Notes under the pieces: model-generated
The model's input: the letters and a program-made list of their open reading frames with translations, nothing else
Databases searched by the model: none
What the model was told of the DNA's origin: nothing
Source of the DNA: a virus
Strand: one strand, 5' to 3'
Virus record (IMG/VR): IMGVR_UViG_3300027784_001062
Span: 1 to 21,679 of that record
DNA length: 21,679 nt
Position numbers and translations under genes: made by a program
Shown here: positions 1 to 5,814 of the stretch, in pieces
Position numbering within the stretch: position 1 is the stretch's first letter
Layout: each line of letters opens with the position of its first letter

Positions 1-141
1 CCAGGAAAAGGTACCTACGAAGTACAAGATCGAGGCGGTGCTATAGGCAATAAAGACTTGGACCTGACTACAGAAACAACGAGCCGAGCTTTCGGTTTTG
101 GAGTCCGAGAGAAAGAAGTTATAATCATAAAACCAGATTAA
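1..141 (+). CDS. 3D-domain cell-wall protein, C-terminal fragment
   Basis: Only the last 46 residues are in the window, because the gene enters from the left edge. The reading frame is open from base 1 and stops at TAA 139-141, just before the ribosome binding site of the next gene. The fragment contains DRGGAIGNKDLDL followed by an Ala/Phe-Gly segment (SRAFGFG) and a final beta strand (EVIII). This matches the end of the 3D domain, named for its conserved aspartates and related to the MltA lytic transglycosylase barrel. The domain is common in cell-wall-active proteins of Bacillota and their phages. D10 and D21 of the fragment are the candidate conserved aspartates. A role in peptidoglycan cleavage or lysis is inferred from the family; the N-terminal part that would settle it is missing. 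Confidence 0.6.
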   Translation, partial: PGKGTYEVQDRGGAIGNKDLDLTTETTSRAFGFGVREKEVIIIKPD

Positions 142-155
142 AAGGAGGGATAAAA

Positions 156-332
156 ATGGAATTTAGAGCATCTGCCCAAAGATGCCCACAGTGTAATAGG
201 ACCACACGGGTCCTTGCTGACGAGGTAGGACTTCATGCTTGTCCACACTGTGGCTATGATCCTTTTTATGACGAAGAGGAAGAAGAGCTTGAACTTGAAG
301 ATGAAGAGGAAGAAGAGGAGGTGGAAGAATGA
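156..332 (+). CDS. Small zinc-ribbon protein with polyacidic tail
   Basis: This is a 58-residue protein with a textbook ribosome binding site (AAAGGAGGGA at 141-150, six bases before the ATG). Residues 10-32 hold two CxxC knuckles (C10-PQ-C13 and C29-PH-C32), a probable structural zinc ribbon. Residues 39-58 are an acidic tail with 17 Asp/Glu out of 20. The codons of that tail (GAGGAGGTGG, 315-324) also serve as the ribosome binding site of the next gene, whose ATG overlaps this stop as ATGA. No family is recognised. Zinc ribbons with acidic tails often contact nucleic-acid enzymes, and the tail could mimic DNA or bind a basic partner, but both ideas are inference. Reality of the gene is supported by the start site, the cysteine spacing and the translational coupling. 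Confidence 0.75.
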   Translation: MEFRASAQRCPQCNRTTRVLADEVGLHACPHCGYDPFYDEEEEELELEDEEEEEEVEE

Positions 333-616
333 GCACGGAGAACATAGTTACACAGATTGCAGAAATTAAAATGTCAAACATAGGCGAAGATGAGTTAAGA
401 TTTCTGAAAAATAAGGGCAACGAAGTTATGGATCTTATGCAGGATATGGACATTGGACAAATTGCAGCTACCATGGTGCTTATTCTAATCGCTTACGATG
501 ACGCAATGAAACACATCATAGCAGCAGAAAACAGGGAAGAAAAAGAATTTACCAGCAAAGAAGAAAGAGAAATAATACTGGATATGCTGGAGAGGCAGGA
601 TCCCAAGAAAAATTAA
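329..616 (+). CDS. Hypothetical 95-residue helical protein
   Basis: The ATG at 329 overlaps the upstream stop by four bases and uses a strong GAGGAGGTGG site five bases away, so translation is probably coupled. The protein is predicted to be almost all helical. An amphipathic first half is followed by a hydrophobic stretch at about residues 43-55 (IGQIAATMVLILIAY) and a highly charged C-terminal half. The hydrophobic stretch is short for a membrane span and is followed by DDAMKH, so a buried helix of a soluble bundle is more likely. No family is recognised. It sits at the head of the replication region, before the promoter at 638-666, so it is probably an early accessory gene. Confidence 0.7.
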   Translation: MSTENIVTQIAEIKMSNIGEDELRFLKNKGNEVMDLMQDMDIGQIAATMVLILIAYDDAMKHIIAAENREEKEFTSKEEREIILDMLERQDPKKN

Positions 617-620
617 AAAT

Positions 621-638
621 TAGGACTAAAGTAGGACT
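621..638 (+). repeat. Direct repeat TAGGACT x2 in intergenic region
   Basis: Two exact copies of TAGGACT lie at 621-627 and 632-638, starting 11 bases apart, about one helical turn. They stand just upstream of, and touching, the putative -35 box at 638-643. Two same-face half sites next to a promoter suggest an operator, possibly for the ribbon-helix-helix or AbrB-like protein encoded immediately downstream. That assignment is inference. Confidence 0.35.
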
Positions 639-666
639 TTACAATCATAATACAATATGCTAGCAT
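638..666 (+). promoter_or_regulatory. Putative sigma-70/sigma-A promoter with extended -10
   Basis: TTTACA (638-643) matches the -35 consensus at five of six bases. After a 17-base spacer comes TAGCAT (661-666), four of six matches to TATAAT, with TGC directly before it as an extended -10 element. It lies in the only untranslated gap (617-699) of the first part of the operon and would drive the genes from 700 onward. Confidence 0.45.
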
Positions 667-699
667 TTAAAGTACCATATACTAAAAGGAGGGGATAAA

Positions 700-951
700 A
701 TGAAGGAACAGGCAGAGAATAAAAGCCCAAAGAGAAGGCAGGGAAAAGCGGTCACATTTGAGATGGATCCGGAGGTCCTGAAAGGACTGCACGAAGTGGC
801 AGACAGCAGGGGAATTTCTTTGAACCAGTTTCTGCGGAGGCTTACGACCTGGGCGAGCCAAAAGGAAGGATTGGAGCTGGCAAAACTGGGCGTGGATCTG
901 CCCGTCTATATCAGAGAGATGACATATTATGAAAAAGATAGCAACCATTGA
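700..951 (+). CDS. Ribbon-helix-helix (CopG/Arc-like) DNA-binding protein
   Basis: This 83-residue protein starts at an ATG preceded by AAAGGAGGGG. A basic N-terminal arm (SPKRRQGK, residues 9-16) leads into a short strand (AVTFEMD, 17-23), helix A (about 24-37, DPEVLKGLHEVADSRG) and helix B (40-54, SLNQFLRRLTTWA). The 'strand, D/P-x-x-hydrophobic helix, G-x-S, helix' layout is that of MetJ/Arc/CopG proteins, in which a dimer puts its two-stranded sheet into the major groove. Being the first gene after the promoter at 638-666, it may regulate its own operon. It ends inside the next gene, with a 23-base overlap in a different frame. It is a regulator by family; its target site is inferred. Confidence 0.7.
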   Translation: MKEQAENKSPKRRQGKAVTFEMDPEVLKGLHEVADSRGISLNQFLRRLTTWASQKEGLELAKLGVDLPVYIREMTYYEKDSNH

Positions 952-1153
952 GTTTAGAGAAAGCCAGCAGCGAGTTTACATCCCACCCGAACTGCATTTC
1001 TTCAATGGAATTGTTCAGATGAAAAACACTCCAGAAGGTATTTTGATTCAACAATCAAATAAGGCGTGCCGATTATGCGGAAACTTTGCAGTTTTCAGCT
1101 ACAGGCACGTTTATCTTTGCCCAATGTGTAAAGATTTAATAAAGGAGGGATAA
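929..1153 (+). CDS. Small AbrB-like protein with CxxC zinc knuckles
   Basis: This is a 74-residue protein. Residues 6-41 (ATIEFRESQQRVYIPPEL and what follows) resemble a SpoVT/AbrB swapped-hairpin strand pattern. Residues 46-68 carry two CxxC pairs (C47-RL-C50 and C64-PM-C67), as in AbrB-type regulators that add a C-terminal zinc finger. The start lies within the 3' end of the preceding gene, 23 bases before its stop, and no strong ribosome binding site is visible, so translation probably depends on the upstream gene. The last residues, Lys-Glu-Gly, are encoded by the ribosome binding site of the following gene (AAGGAGGGA) and the stop TAA is part of the same cassette. DNA binding is inferred. 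An unrelated zinc protein is the main alternative. Confidence 0.65.
   Translation: MKKIATIEFRESQQRVYIPPELHFFNGIVQMKNTPEGILIQQSNKACRLCGNFAVFSYRHVYLCPMCKDLIKEG
1142..1153 (+). promoter_or_regulatory. Ribosome binding site fused to upstream stop codon
   Basis: AAGGAGGGATAA is at once the Lys-Glu-Gly-stop end of the AbrB-like gene and the ribosome binding site of the RuvC-like gene. Its position supports the unusual TTG start at 1157. The same 12-mer occurs at 142-153 and 4309-4320. Confidence 0.75.
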
Positions 1154-1156
1154 ATA

Positions 1157-1609
1157 TTGCCGAGAAAAAATGTTTTAGGGTTGGATCCAGGCAAGACCAC
1201 CGGAGCTTGTTTTGTTAAGGTAAGCACCACAGACAGCACGTTCAAGCAGCCTTACCACAGTACAGAGTTACCATTGACGCAGTTAACTGCAGATACAGTC
1301 GAGGCTATGATAAAAACATACAACGCAGAAGAGGCAGTTATAGAGGATGTGGTGAAGTCAGGGCATTTATCAAGGGACAAGTTTAACCAGATAAGAGCGT
1401 TCGACCGGTGCGTTCAGGGATGTGAAAAGGCAAGTATTGACTACCAGATTATCACACCGGAATCTAGGAAACGAGGACAAGAACCTGCTCCAAAGTCTAT
1501 CGAAGGAAAGCACGCAAAAGATGCGTACCTAATTGCAGTCAGCACTACTGCTGGAGGGGATAACAATGCAACATCCGAGACTTCACCTGCTGAAGAAGAA
1601 GAAACTTAA
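1157..1609 (+). CDS. RuvC-like RNase H-fold nuclease (putative Holliday junction resolvase)
   Basis: This 150-residue protein starts at TTG, chosen because AAGGAGGGA lies seven bases upstream and the first strand of the fold follows at once. Residues 6-16 (VLGLDPGKTTG) give the first catalytic Asp (D10) with the glycine-rich turn of RuvC/RNase H-like nucleases. AVIEDVV places an acidic residue at E63, and KHAKDAYLIA near the C-terminus supplies H119 and D122. Together these fit the four-acidic-residue metal centre of the superfamily. The last 20 residues are an acidic Ser/Thr-rich tail. Given the neighbours (helicase, nuclease, recombinase), it probably resolves four-way or branched junctions made during recombination-dependent replication and before packaging. 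A general structure-specific nuclease is the alternative. It overlaps the helicase gene by 44 bases. Confidence 0.7.
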   Translation: MPRKNVLGLDPGKTTGACFVKVSTTDSTFKQPYHSTELPLTQLTADTVEAMIKTYNAEEAVIEDVVKSGHLSRDKFNQIRAFDRCVQGCEKASIDYQIITPESRKRGQEPAPKSIEGKHAKDAYLIAVSTTAGGDNNATSETSPAEEEET

Positions 1610-3272
1610 ACTGGGATTGTCAATCCCGCCGAGTGTAAACGGGGCAGCGAAGAGAATTGGAGGCAAGTGGGACAAAAAGAAAAGAATGTGGACGTTCCAG
1701 CCGGACCCGAACGTAATTCGTGAGATTCGGAGAAAAATTCCGAATCTCAAATTAACCCAAGAAGTAAATGATTGGCTAAAAGGAATAAAATCTGTACAAG
1801 ATAGAACAATGGACGCTGCCGAAGATTACAGGCAGATAGACGAGCACTTGTGGAGCTTTCAGAACGGGTCAGTTCGGTTTCTTTTGGAAGCGAAACGGTG
1901 CATACTTGGACACGAAATGGGACTCGGAAAAACCGTCATAACAATTTCTGCGATCAAAACAGAAAACCTGGGCAAAATTTTAGTAGTTTGCCCGGATCAC
2001 CTAAAGTGGACCTGGGGAGAACATTTCAAAAAGTGGGGAAATTTTGACCCAAAACAAATCACAATACTAGAAAGCCACAGGATAAGCAAAGGCAGTGATA
2101 TACAGTACAACATGATTTCAGGGAACACGACAAAAAGAGCAGAAAAACTACCGTCCGTACTCCACAGACAAAACGGCCCGGTCATTATGAATTACGATCA
2201 AATGCGGCTCCACAGCAAGATTTTACAAAACTTTCCGTACGATGTGATTATATTCGACGAAGCTCACAGGCTTAAAAATCGAAAGGCAAAGAGAACCCAG
2301 GAAATGTTCAAGATAGCCAAAAACACGGATTTCCTGTGGTTTCTAACAGGAACTCCAATCAGGACCTGCTATACAGATATTTGGACGTTGCTACACGCCT
2401 GCGATCCAGAAAGATTCGGAGCTTACTGGGATTTTGTGCATCTTTACACCGAAGCACTCGAAGCATTTCACGGCGGTATTGAAATATTGGGGCTCAGAGA
2501 TAAAGAAATATTTAATAGAACACTGTCCTGCTATATGCACCGAAAGACAAAACACGAAGTCATACCGGATCTTCCGGAGAAAATATTTGAAGAAATAAAC
2601 GTGCCGCTAAAGGGCGACCAGAAGCAAACCTACTACAAAATGGAGAAAGAATTTATTGCTGAAATCACGAAAAAAATGCAGGACGGTACAGAAATAGAGG
2701 ACATACTCACAGCTCCGAATACTATCTCGCAGATAACGAGGCTCCGGCAGATAGCACTTCATCCACACATTGTAAGTGCCAAGGGTAAATCGGGGAAGCT
2801 CGACATAATAGAAGAATTGATAAACGACATAAACGATCAACTGCTCGTATTCACATGGTACAAATCTTTCGTGCCGTTTATCGAATCGAGGATGGAAGAA
2901 ATGGGGGTTACGTACAGGTCAATAACTGGAGGGGTTACAAGCCAACACAGAAAACAATACGAGCAGGAATTTAACGACGATAAAGTGCAGGTAATAATAG
3001 GCACGATTGCAGCAATGGGAGAAGGGCTGAACCTGCAGAAATCTAAATACTCTATATTTACAGACATTGACTGGGTGCGGGCAACAAACAAACAAGCAGA
3101 GGATAGGATTCACCGTGGTAATATAAAAACGTCGCCCACAATCATAAGACTTTTGCACCCGAACACAATCGACGTTGACATTAAGAACAGTGAGCTGAAA
3201 AAGGAAAAGATAACGAATGAAAGCATGGGCAGGGTGGAAGCAATTAGAAATATGCTTTCACGAAGAAGTTAA
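1566..3272 (+). CDS. SNF2-family DEAH-box helicase/translocase
   Basis: This is a 568-residue superfamily 2 helicase of the SNF2 group. The start at 1566 is chosen for TGGAGGGG seven bases upstream; a TTG 33 bases earlier lacks a site. Residues 20-46 (including KWDKKKRMWTF) resemble the N-terminal accessory segment of SMARCAL1/HARP-type proteins. The motor contains motif I GHEMGLGKT (115-123), motif II DEAH (231-234), motif III LTGTP (260-264) and, in the second RecA-like lobe, the GEGLNLQ segment of motif V and motif VI with Q510, R514 and R517. Such enzymes track along duplex DNA using ATP and can anneal strands or regress forks. Next to the nuclease and recombinase genes, it probably remodels forks or joint molecules. 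The family call is firm; the exact substrate is not known. Confidence 0.92.
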   Translation: MQHPRLHLLKKKKLKLGLSIPPSVNGAAKRIGGKWDKKKRMWTFQPDPNVIREIRRKIPNLKLTQEVNDWLKGIKSVQDRTMDAAEDYRQIDEHLWSFQNGSVRFLLEAKRCILGHEMGLGKTVITISAIKTENLGKILVVCPDHLKWTWGEHFKKWGNFDPKQITILESHRISKGSDIQYNMISGNTTKRAEKLPSVLHRQNGPVIMNYDQMRLHSKILQNFPYDVIIFDEAHRLKNRKAKRTQEMFKIAKNTDFLWFLTGTPIRTCYTDIWTLLHACDPERFGAYWDFVHLYTEALEAFHGGIEILGLRDKEIFNRTLSCYMHRKTKHEVIPDLPEKIFEEINVPLKGDQKQTYYKMEKEFIAEITKKMQDGTEIEDILTAPNTISQITRLRQIALHPHIVSAKGKSGKLDIIEELINDINDQLLVFTWYKSFVPFIESRMEEMGVTYRSITGGVTSQHRKQYEQEFNDDKVQVIIGTIAAMGEGLNLQKSKYSIFTDIDWVRATNKQAEDRIHRGNIKTSPTIIRLLHPNTIDVDIKNSELKKEKITNESMGRVEAIRNMLSRRS

Positions 3273-3291
3273 GAAGAAGGGGGGAATCACT

Positions 3292-4320
3292 ATGGAATTT
3301 GACAGCTTTAACAATCATGTCGAACCATCGAATACAATTATTTTGCGGGCGAGCGAACTGCCTAAATTCCGAGAGTGTCCACGAAACTGGTACTTTCAGA
3401 ACGTCATGCGGCTTGAACCGTTGAGAAAAGATAGAAAACTCCGGTTTGGTGCCTGCCTTCACGAAGCACTTGAACAGTATTACAAAACTTATGAAATCGA
3501 ACAAGCAAAAGGTGTATTCATTAGGGAAACAGACAAGGAACTGGAAAAACTGATGGAGAACTTGGGTCCTGAAATTTACGAAGCAGAGAAAGATAACATT
3601 CAAGAGGACATAGACTTGGGCGAAGGACTGCTGGATTTGTACCCAGAAAAGGCAGAAGAATTGGACCCGCCGGACAGCGAGTTGCAAATAATTGAAACAG
3701 AATACCGGTTTCTCGTACCTATCGGAGAGTACGCAGACAATACAGTTTATCTGGCAGGGAAACTGGATGCGATAGCAAGAGACAGCTACGGCGGCGTGTG
3801 GGGTATTGAACACAAGACTATGAGCAAATCATCGGATGTGGAAAACCCAGAAAACTTGGTGCTGGACCTGCAAACGACGATACAGATAATGCTGCTTTCT
3901 ATATATTTCCACAATGCTATGGGCGGAGCTCAAAATGTTATGGGAGATTTGTATAACTTGATAAGAAAACAAAAACCCGGGGATAGAGTTAAGAAAAAAA
4001 TATATGGTCGGCACAGGATAAAAAGAACAATGACGGAACTTCAAATACTGCACAATCTAATATTGAACGAGGACACTCCAAGGATAGAACAAATTAAGTC
4101 AAAACCTGTGGAGAGGGTTCCTTACAATCCACAAATATTCGGACGCTGTGCTTGGGGATGTAGTTACAGAGATCTATGCGAGTCAGTTATCAGGGGAGAA
4201 GATACAGAATACCAAGTGAAAACGAACTATAGAGTCAAACAGAAATCAATTTACGAAACACTGCAGGACGAACTGGCAGGTCAAGAACCCTTATGGGAAA
4301 AATGGGAAAAGGAGGGATAA
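3292..4320 (+). CDS. Cas4/RecB-like PD-(D/E)XK nuclease with Fe-S cluster motif
   Basis: This 342-residue protein starts at 3292, after the site AAGGGGGGA; an ATG inside the end of the helicase gene has no site and is not used. The catalytic core is H57 (GACLHEAL), D159 (GKLD) and E173-x-K175 (IEHKT), the order seen in RecB/AddB/Cas4 nucleases. One early cysteine (C29 in FRECPRNW) and three late ones (C286, C290, C296 in GRCAWGCSYRDLC) form the split four-cysteine pattern that holds a 4Fe-4S cluster in AddB and Cas4. The protein is probably a single-strand exonuclease or end-processing nuclease that makes substrates for the Sak4-like recombinase gene downstream. Its C-terminal Lys-Glu-Gly is encoded by the next gene's ribosome binding site. 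No CRISPR locus is nearby, so a role in spacer acquisition is not suggested. Confidence 0.88.
   Translation: MEFDSFNNHVEPSNTIILRASELPKFRECPRNWYFQNVMRLEPLRKDRKLRFGACLHEALEQYYKTYEIEQAKGVFIRETDKELEKLMENLGPEIYEAEKDNIQEDIDLGEGLLDLYPEKAEELDPPDSELQIIETEYRFLVPIGEYADNTVYLAGKLDAIARDSYGGVWGIEHKTMSKSSDVENPENLVLDLQTTIQIMLLSIYFHNAMGGAQNVMGDLYNLIRKQKPGDRVKKKIYGRHRIKRTMTELQILHNLILNEDTPRIEQIKSKPVERVPYNPQIFGRCAWGCSYRDLCESVIRGEDTEYQVKTNYRVKQKSIYETLQDELAGQEPLWEKWEKEG
4309..4320 (+). promoter_or_regulatory. Ribosome binding site fused to upstream stop codon
   Basis: AAGGAGGGATAA encodes the final Lys-Glu-Gly-stop of the nuclease and serves as the ribosome binding site for the ATG at 4324. It is identical to the cassettes at 142-153 and 1142-1153. 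Confidence 0.75.
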
Positions 4321-4323
4321 ATC

Positions 4324-5091
4324 ATGGCAGAAGAGCAGGCTAGACAAGTGCCAGAACTTCCGTTTATGGAGAATTTGGGAAGAGGTGGGGAAGAAGTTAC
4401 CCACAAGGATCATTTGATTTTTGGCCGAAGCGGTGCCGGTAAAACTTACTGGATAAGCACAGCACCACAGCCCATTTACTTAATCTCGATAGACCCTAGG
4501 GGACACATGACATTTCCCTACCAAACGCCAGGATTTGTAGCACAGAATGTGAACCAAGTCTTGCAAGCACTGGCAGCACTAGAAGCAGGAGCAGGAAAAG
4601 AAATTTCCACCGTAGCATTAGATGGGTGGGATTGGTTCTACAATATGTTAACGAGAGAAATGGGATGGTACCTGCACAACGAAGAAGGAACAAAAGACCC
4701 CGATTTAATGCCTATACATGGATACAAAAAGGTAAACAATTTACTGTTCAACACAATCCGGAGGTTTGTAAATCTTACACAGCTACACGATAAAGAAGCA
4801 AGAGTACACTTTATCAGCACCGCACTGGACGAAAGACTAAAAGAGGACGACGAGGCAGAGTTTTTGGTGAGGCCGAATGTAGGTTCTGATACTGTAAACA
4901 ATCAAATAGTAAAACTGTTCTCTATTGTGACTTACATCTGGCCGCTTGGAAAAGATAACAAGGGGAACGAAACTGATGACCGTGGCGTAATAGCTGATGA
5001 AGTATCGTACATTCAGGCCAAAGACAGGTTTGGTATCTTCCCAAAAATGGGCGTGGCAGGTAAGCTGGAAGAATTATATAATCAAAATTAA
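4324..5091 (+). CDS. Sak4-like RecA-fold ATPase (phage single-strand annealing recombinase)
   Basis: This is a 255-residue AAA/RecA-like ATPase. Walker A is GRSGAGKT (34-41) and a Walker B strand ends at D100 (STVALDGWDW). The short single-domain RecA core and the position directly before a DUF669 gene match the Sak4 group of phage recombinases. Members pair homologous single strands with help from their partner ssDNA-binding protein. Expected partners here are the upstream nuclease (which makes single strands), the DUF669 protein and the RuvC-like nuclease. The ribosome binding site lies inside the end of the nuclease gene, which couples the two. A generic phage AAA ATPase of unknown role is the weaker alternative. 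Confidence 0.82.
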   Translation: MAEEQARQVPELPFMENLGRGGEEVTHKDHLIFGRSGAGKTYWISTAPQPIYLISIDPRGHMTFPYQTPGFVAQNVNQVLQALAALEAGAGKEISTVALDGWDWFYNMLTREMGWYLHNEEGTKDPDLMPIHGYKKVNNLLFNTIRRFVNLTQLHDKEARVHFISTALDERLKEDDEAEFLVRPNVGSDTVNNQIVKLFSIVTYIWPLGKDNKGNETDDRGVIADEVSYIQAKDRFGIFPKMGVAGKLEELYNQN

Positions 5092-5105
5092 GGAGGAATG
5101 TTTCT

Positions 5106-5735
5106 ATGTCACTTAAAGAAAAGCTAGGGAGTATTGACTTTACAGGGGTACAGCCAGCCGGTGGAGCACTGGTAGATAAGGGCAGATACCCTGTAGAAAC
5201 GACAAGATGGCGTGCATACGAAAAAGAGGACACAGGAAACGTAGTTATTATGATTAACTACAAAATAATCGACGGCAAGTTTAAAGGCGAAGAACTGGTA
5301 GATTTTCAGGTAGTAACCGGGGAAGAAGATAACAAGAGATTTCTATTGGCACTGTTCAGCAATTTAGGGATAATTACAAGAGAAGAAATTTCGCAGGACG
5401 GTTTGAAATGGGAGTTTACTTTTGGCGACCAAGACGAGAACGGTAGAACAGAACTGACCGGTGCTAAAGTAGCTGGAGAAAAGCGATCCATTATCGGCAG
5501 GAAAGCAATCGCACAGGTAGGTCACAGAACTGATAACGAAGGAAACAAGAGAAACGATGTGCGGCGTGTGGAAGCATACAGGGAGAACTTCAAGCCGGAG
5601 ATAGATAAAGAGCAGGCATCTCCACTGGGTGGACAGCCACCTAACCAAAACACTGCACCTGGAGACGGGAACGCATCTGGACAAGCACAGACTCCCTGGA
5701 GAACCACACCTCCAAAAGACGGGATGCCTTACTAG
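5106..5735 (+). CDS. DUF669 single-stranded DNA-binding protein
   Basis: This 209-residue protein follows a strong AAGGAGG site. Residues 1-115 show the DUF669 pattern: GRYPVETTRWRAYEKED, then the strands VVIMINYKIIDGKFKGEELV, then NKRFLLALFSNLGI. The family acts as a phage single-strand DNA-binding protein and usually accompanies Sak-type recombinases, as here. Residues 170-209 form a low-complexity linker rich in Gly, Pro, Gln and Asn. The chain ends KDGMPY, which resembles the DDxPF tip by which bacterial SSB recruits partner enzymes, although the run of acidic residues is missing. The gene is followed by a hairpin terminator, so the first part of the replication operon ends here. Confidence 0.82.
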   Translation: MSLKEKLGSIDFTGVQPAGGALVDKGRYPVETTRWRAYEKEDTGNVVIMINYKIIDGKFKGEELVDFQVVTGEEDNKRFLLALFSNLGIITREEISQDGLKWEFTFGDQDENGRTELTGAKVAGEKRSIIGRKAIAQVGHRTDNEGNKRNDVRRVEAYRENFKPEIDKEQASPLGGQPPNQNTAPGDGNASGQAQTPWRTTPPKDGMPY

Positions 5736-5758
5736 CTGGAAAATAGAAAACTAAATAG

Positions 5759-5796
5759 GGAGCTAGGTATCCAGCCTAGCTCCTGTTTATTTATTT
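5759..5796 (+). terminator. Rho-independent terminator inside the replication operon
   Basis: A perfect 9-bp stem, GGAGCTAGG (5759-5767) with CCTAGCTCC (5775-5783), has a 7-base loop and is followed by the T-rich tail TGTTTATTTATTT. It separates the recombination genes from the primase and polymerase genes. No clear promoter is seen between it and 5815, so it probably attenuates rather than stops transcription. Confidence 0.85.
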
Positions 5797-5814
5797 CAAG
5801 AGGGGAGGATAGAT

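Noticed and set aside
700-1153. A toxin-antitoxin pair made of the ribbon-helix-helix protein and the following small gene
   Set aside because: The second gene shows an AbrB-like part and zinc knuckles rather than a RelE, MazF, PIN or other toxin fold.
3244-3813. A 189-codon open frame on the - strand
   Set aside because: It lies wholly opposite the PD-(D/E)XK nuclease, whose catalytic and cysteine motifs are intact; it has no ribosome binding site and a shadow-like composition.
3292-4320. Cas4 of a CRISPR system
   Set aside because: No direct-repeat array and no other cas gene is present; stand-alone Cas4/RecB-like nucleases are usual in phage recombination modules.
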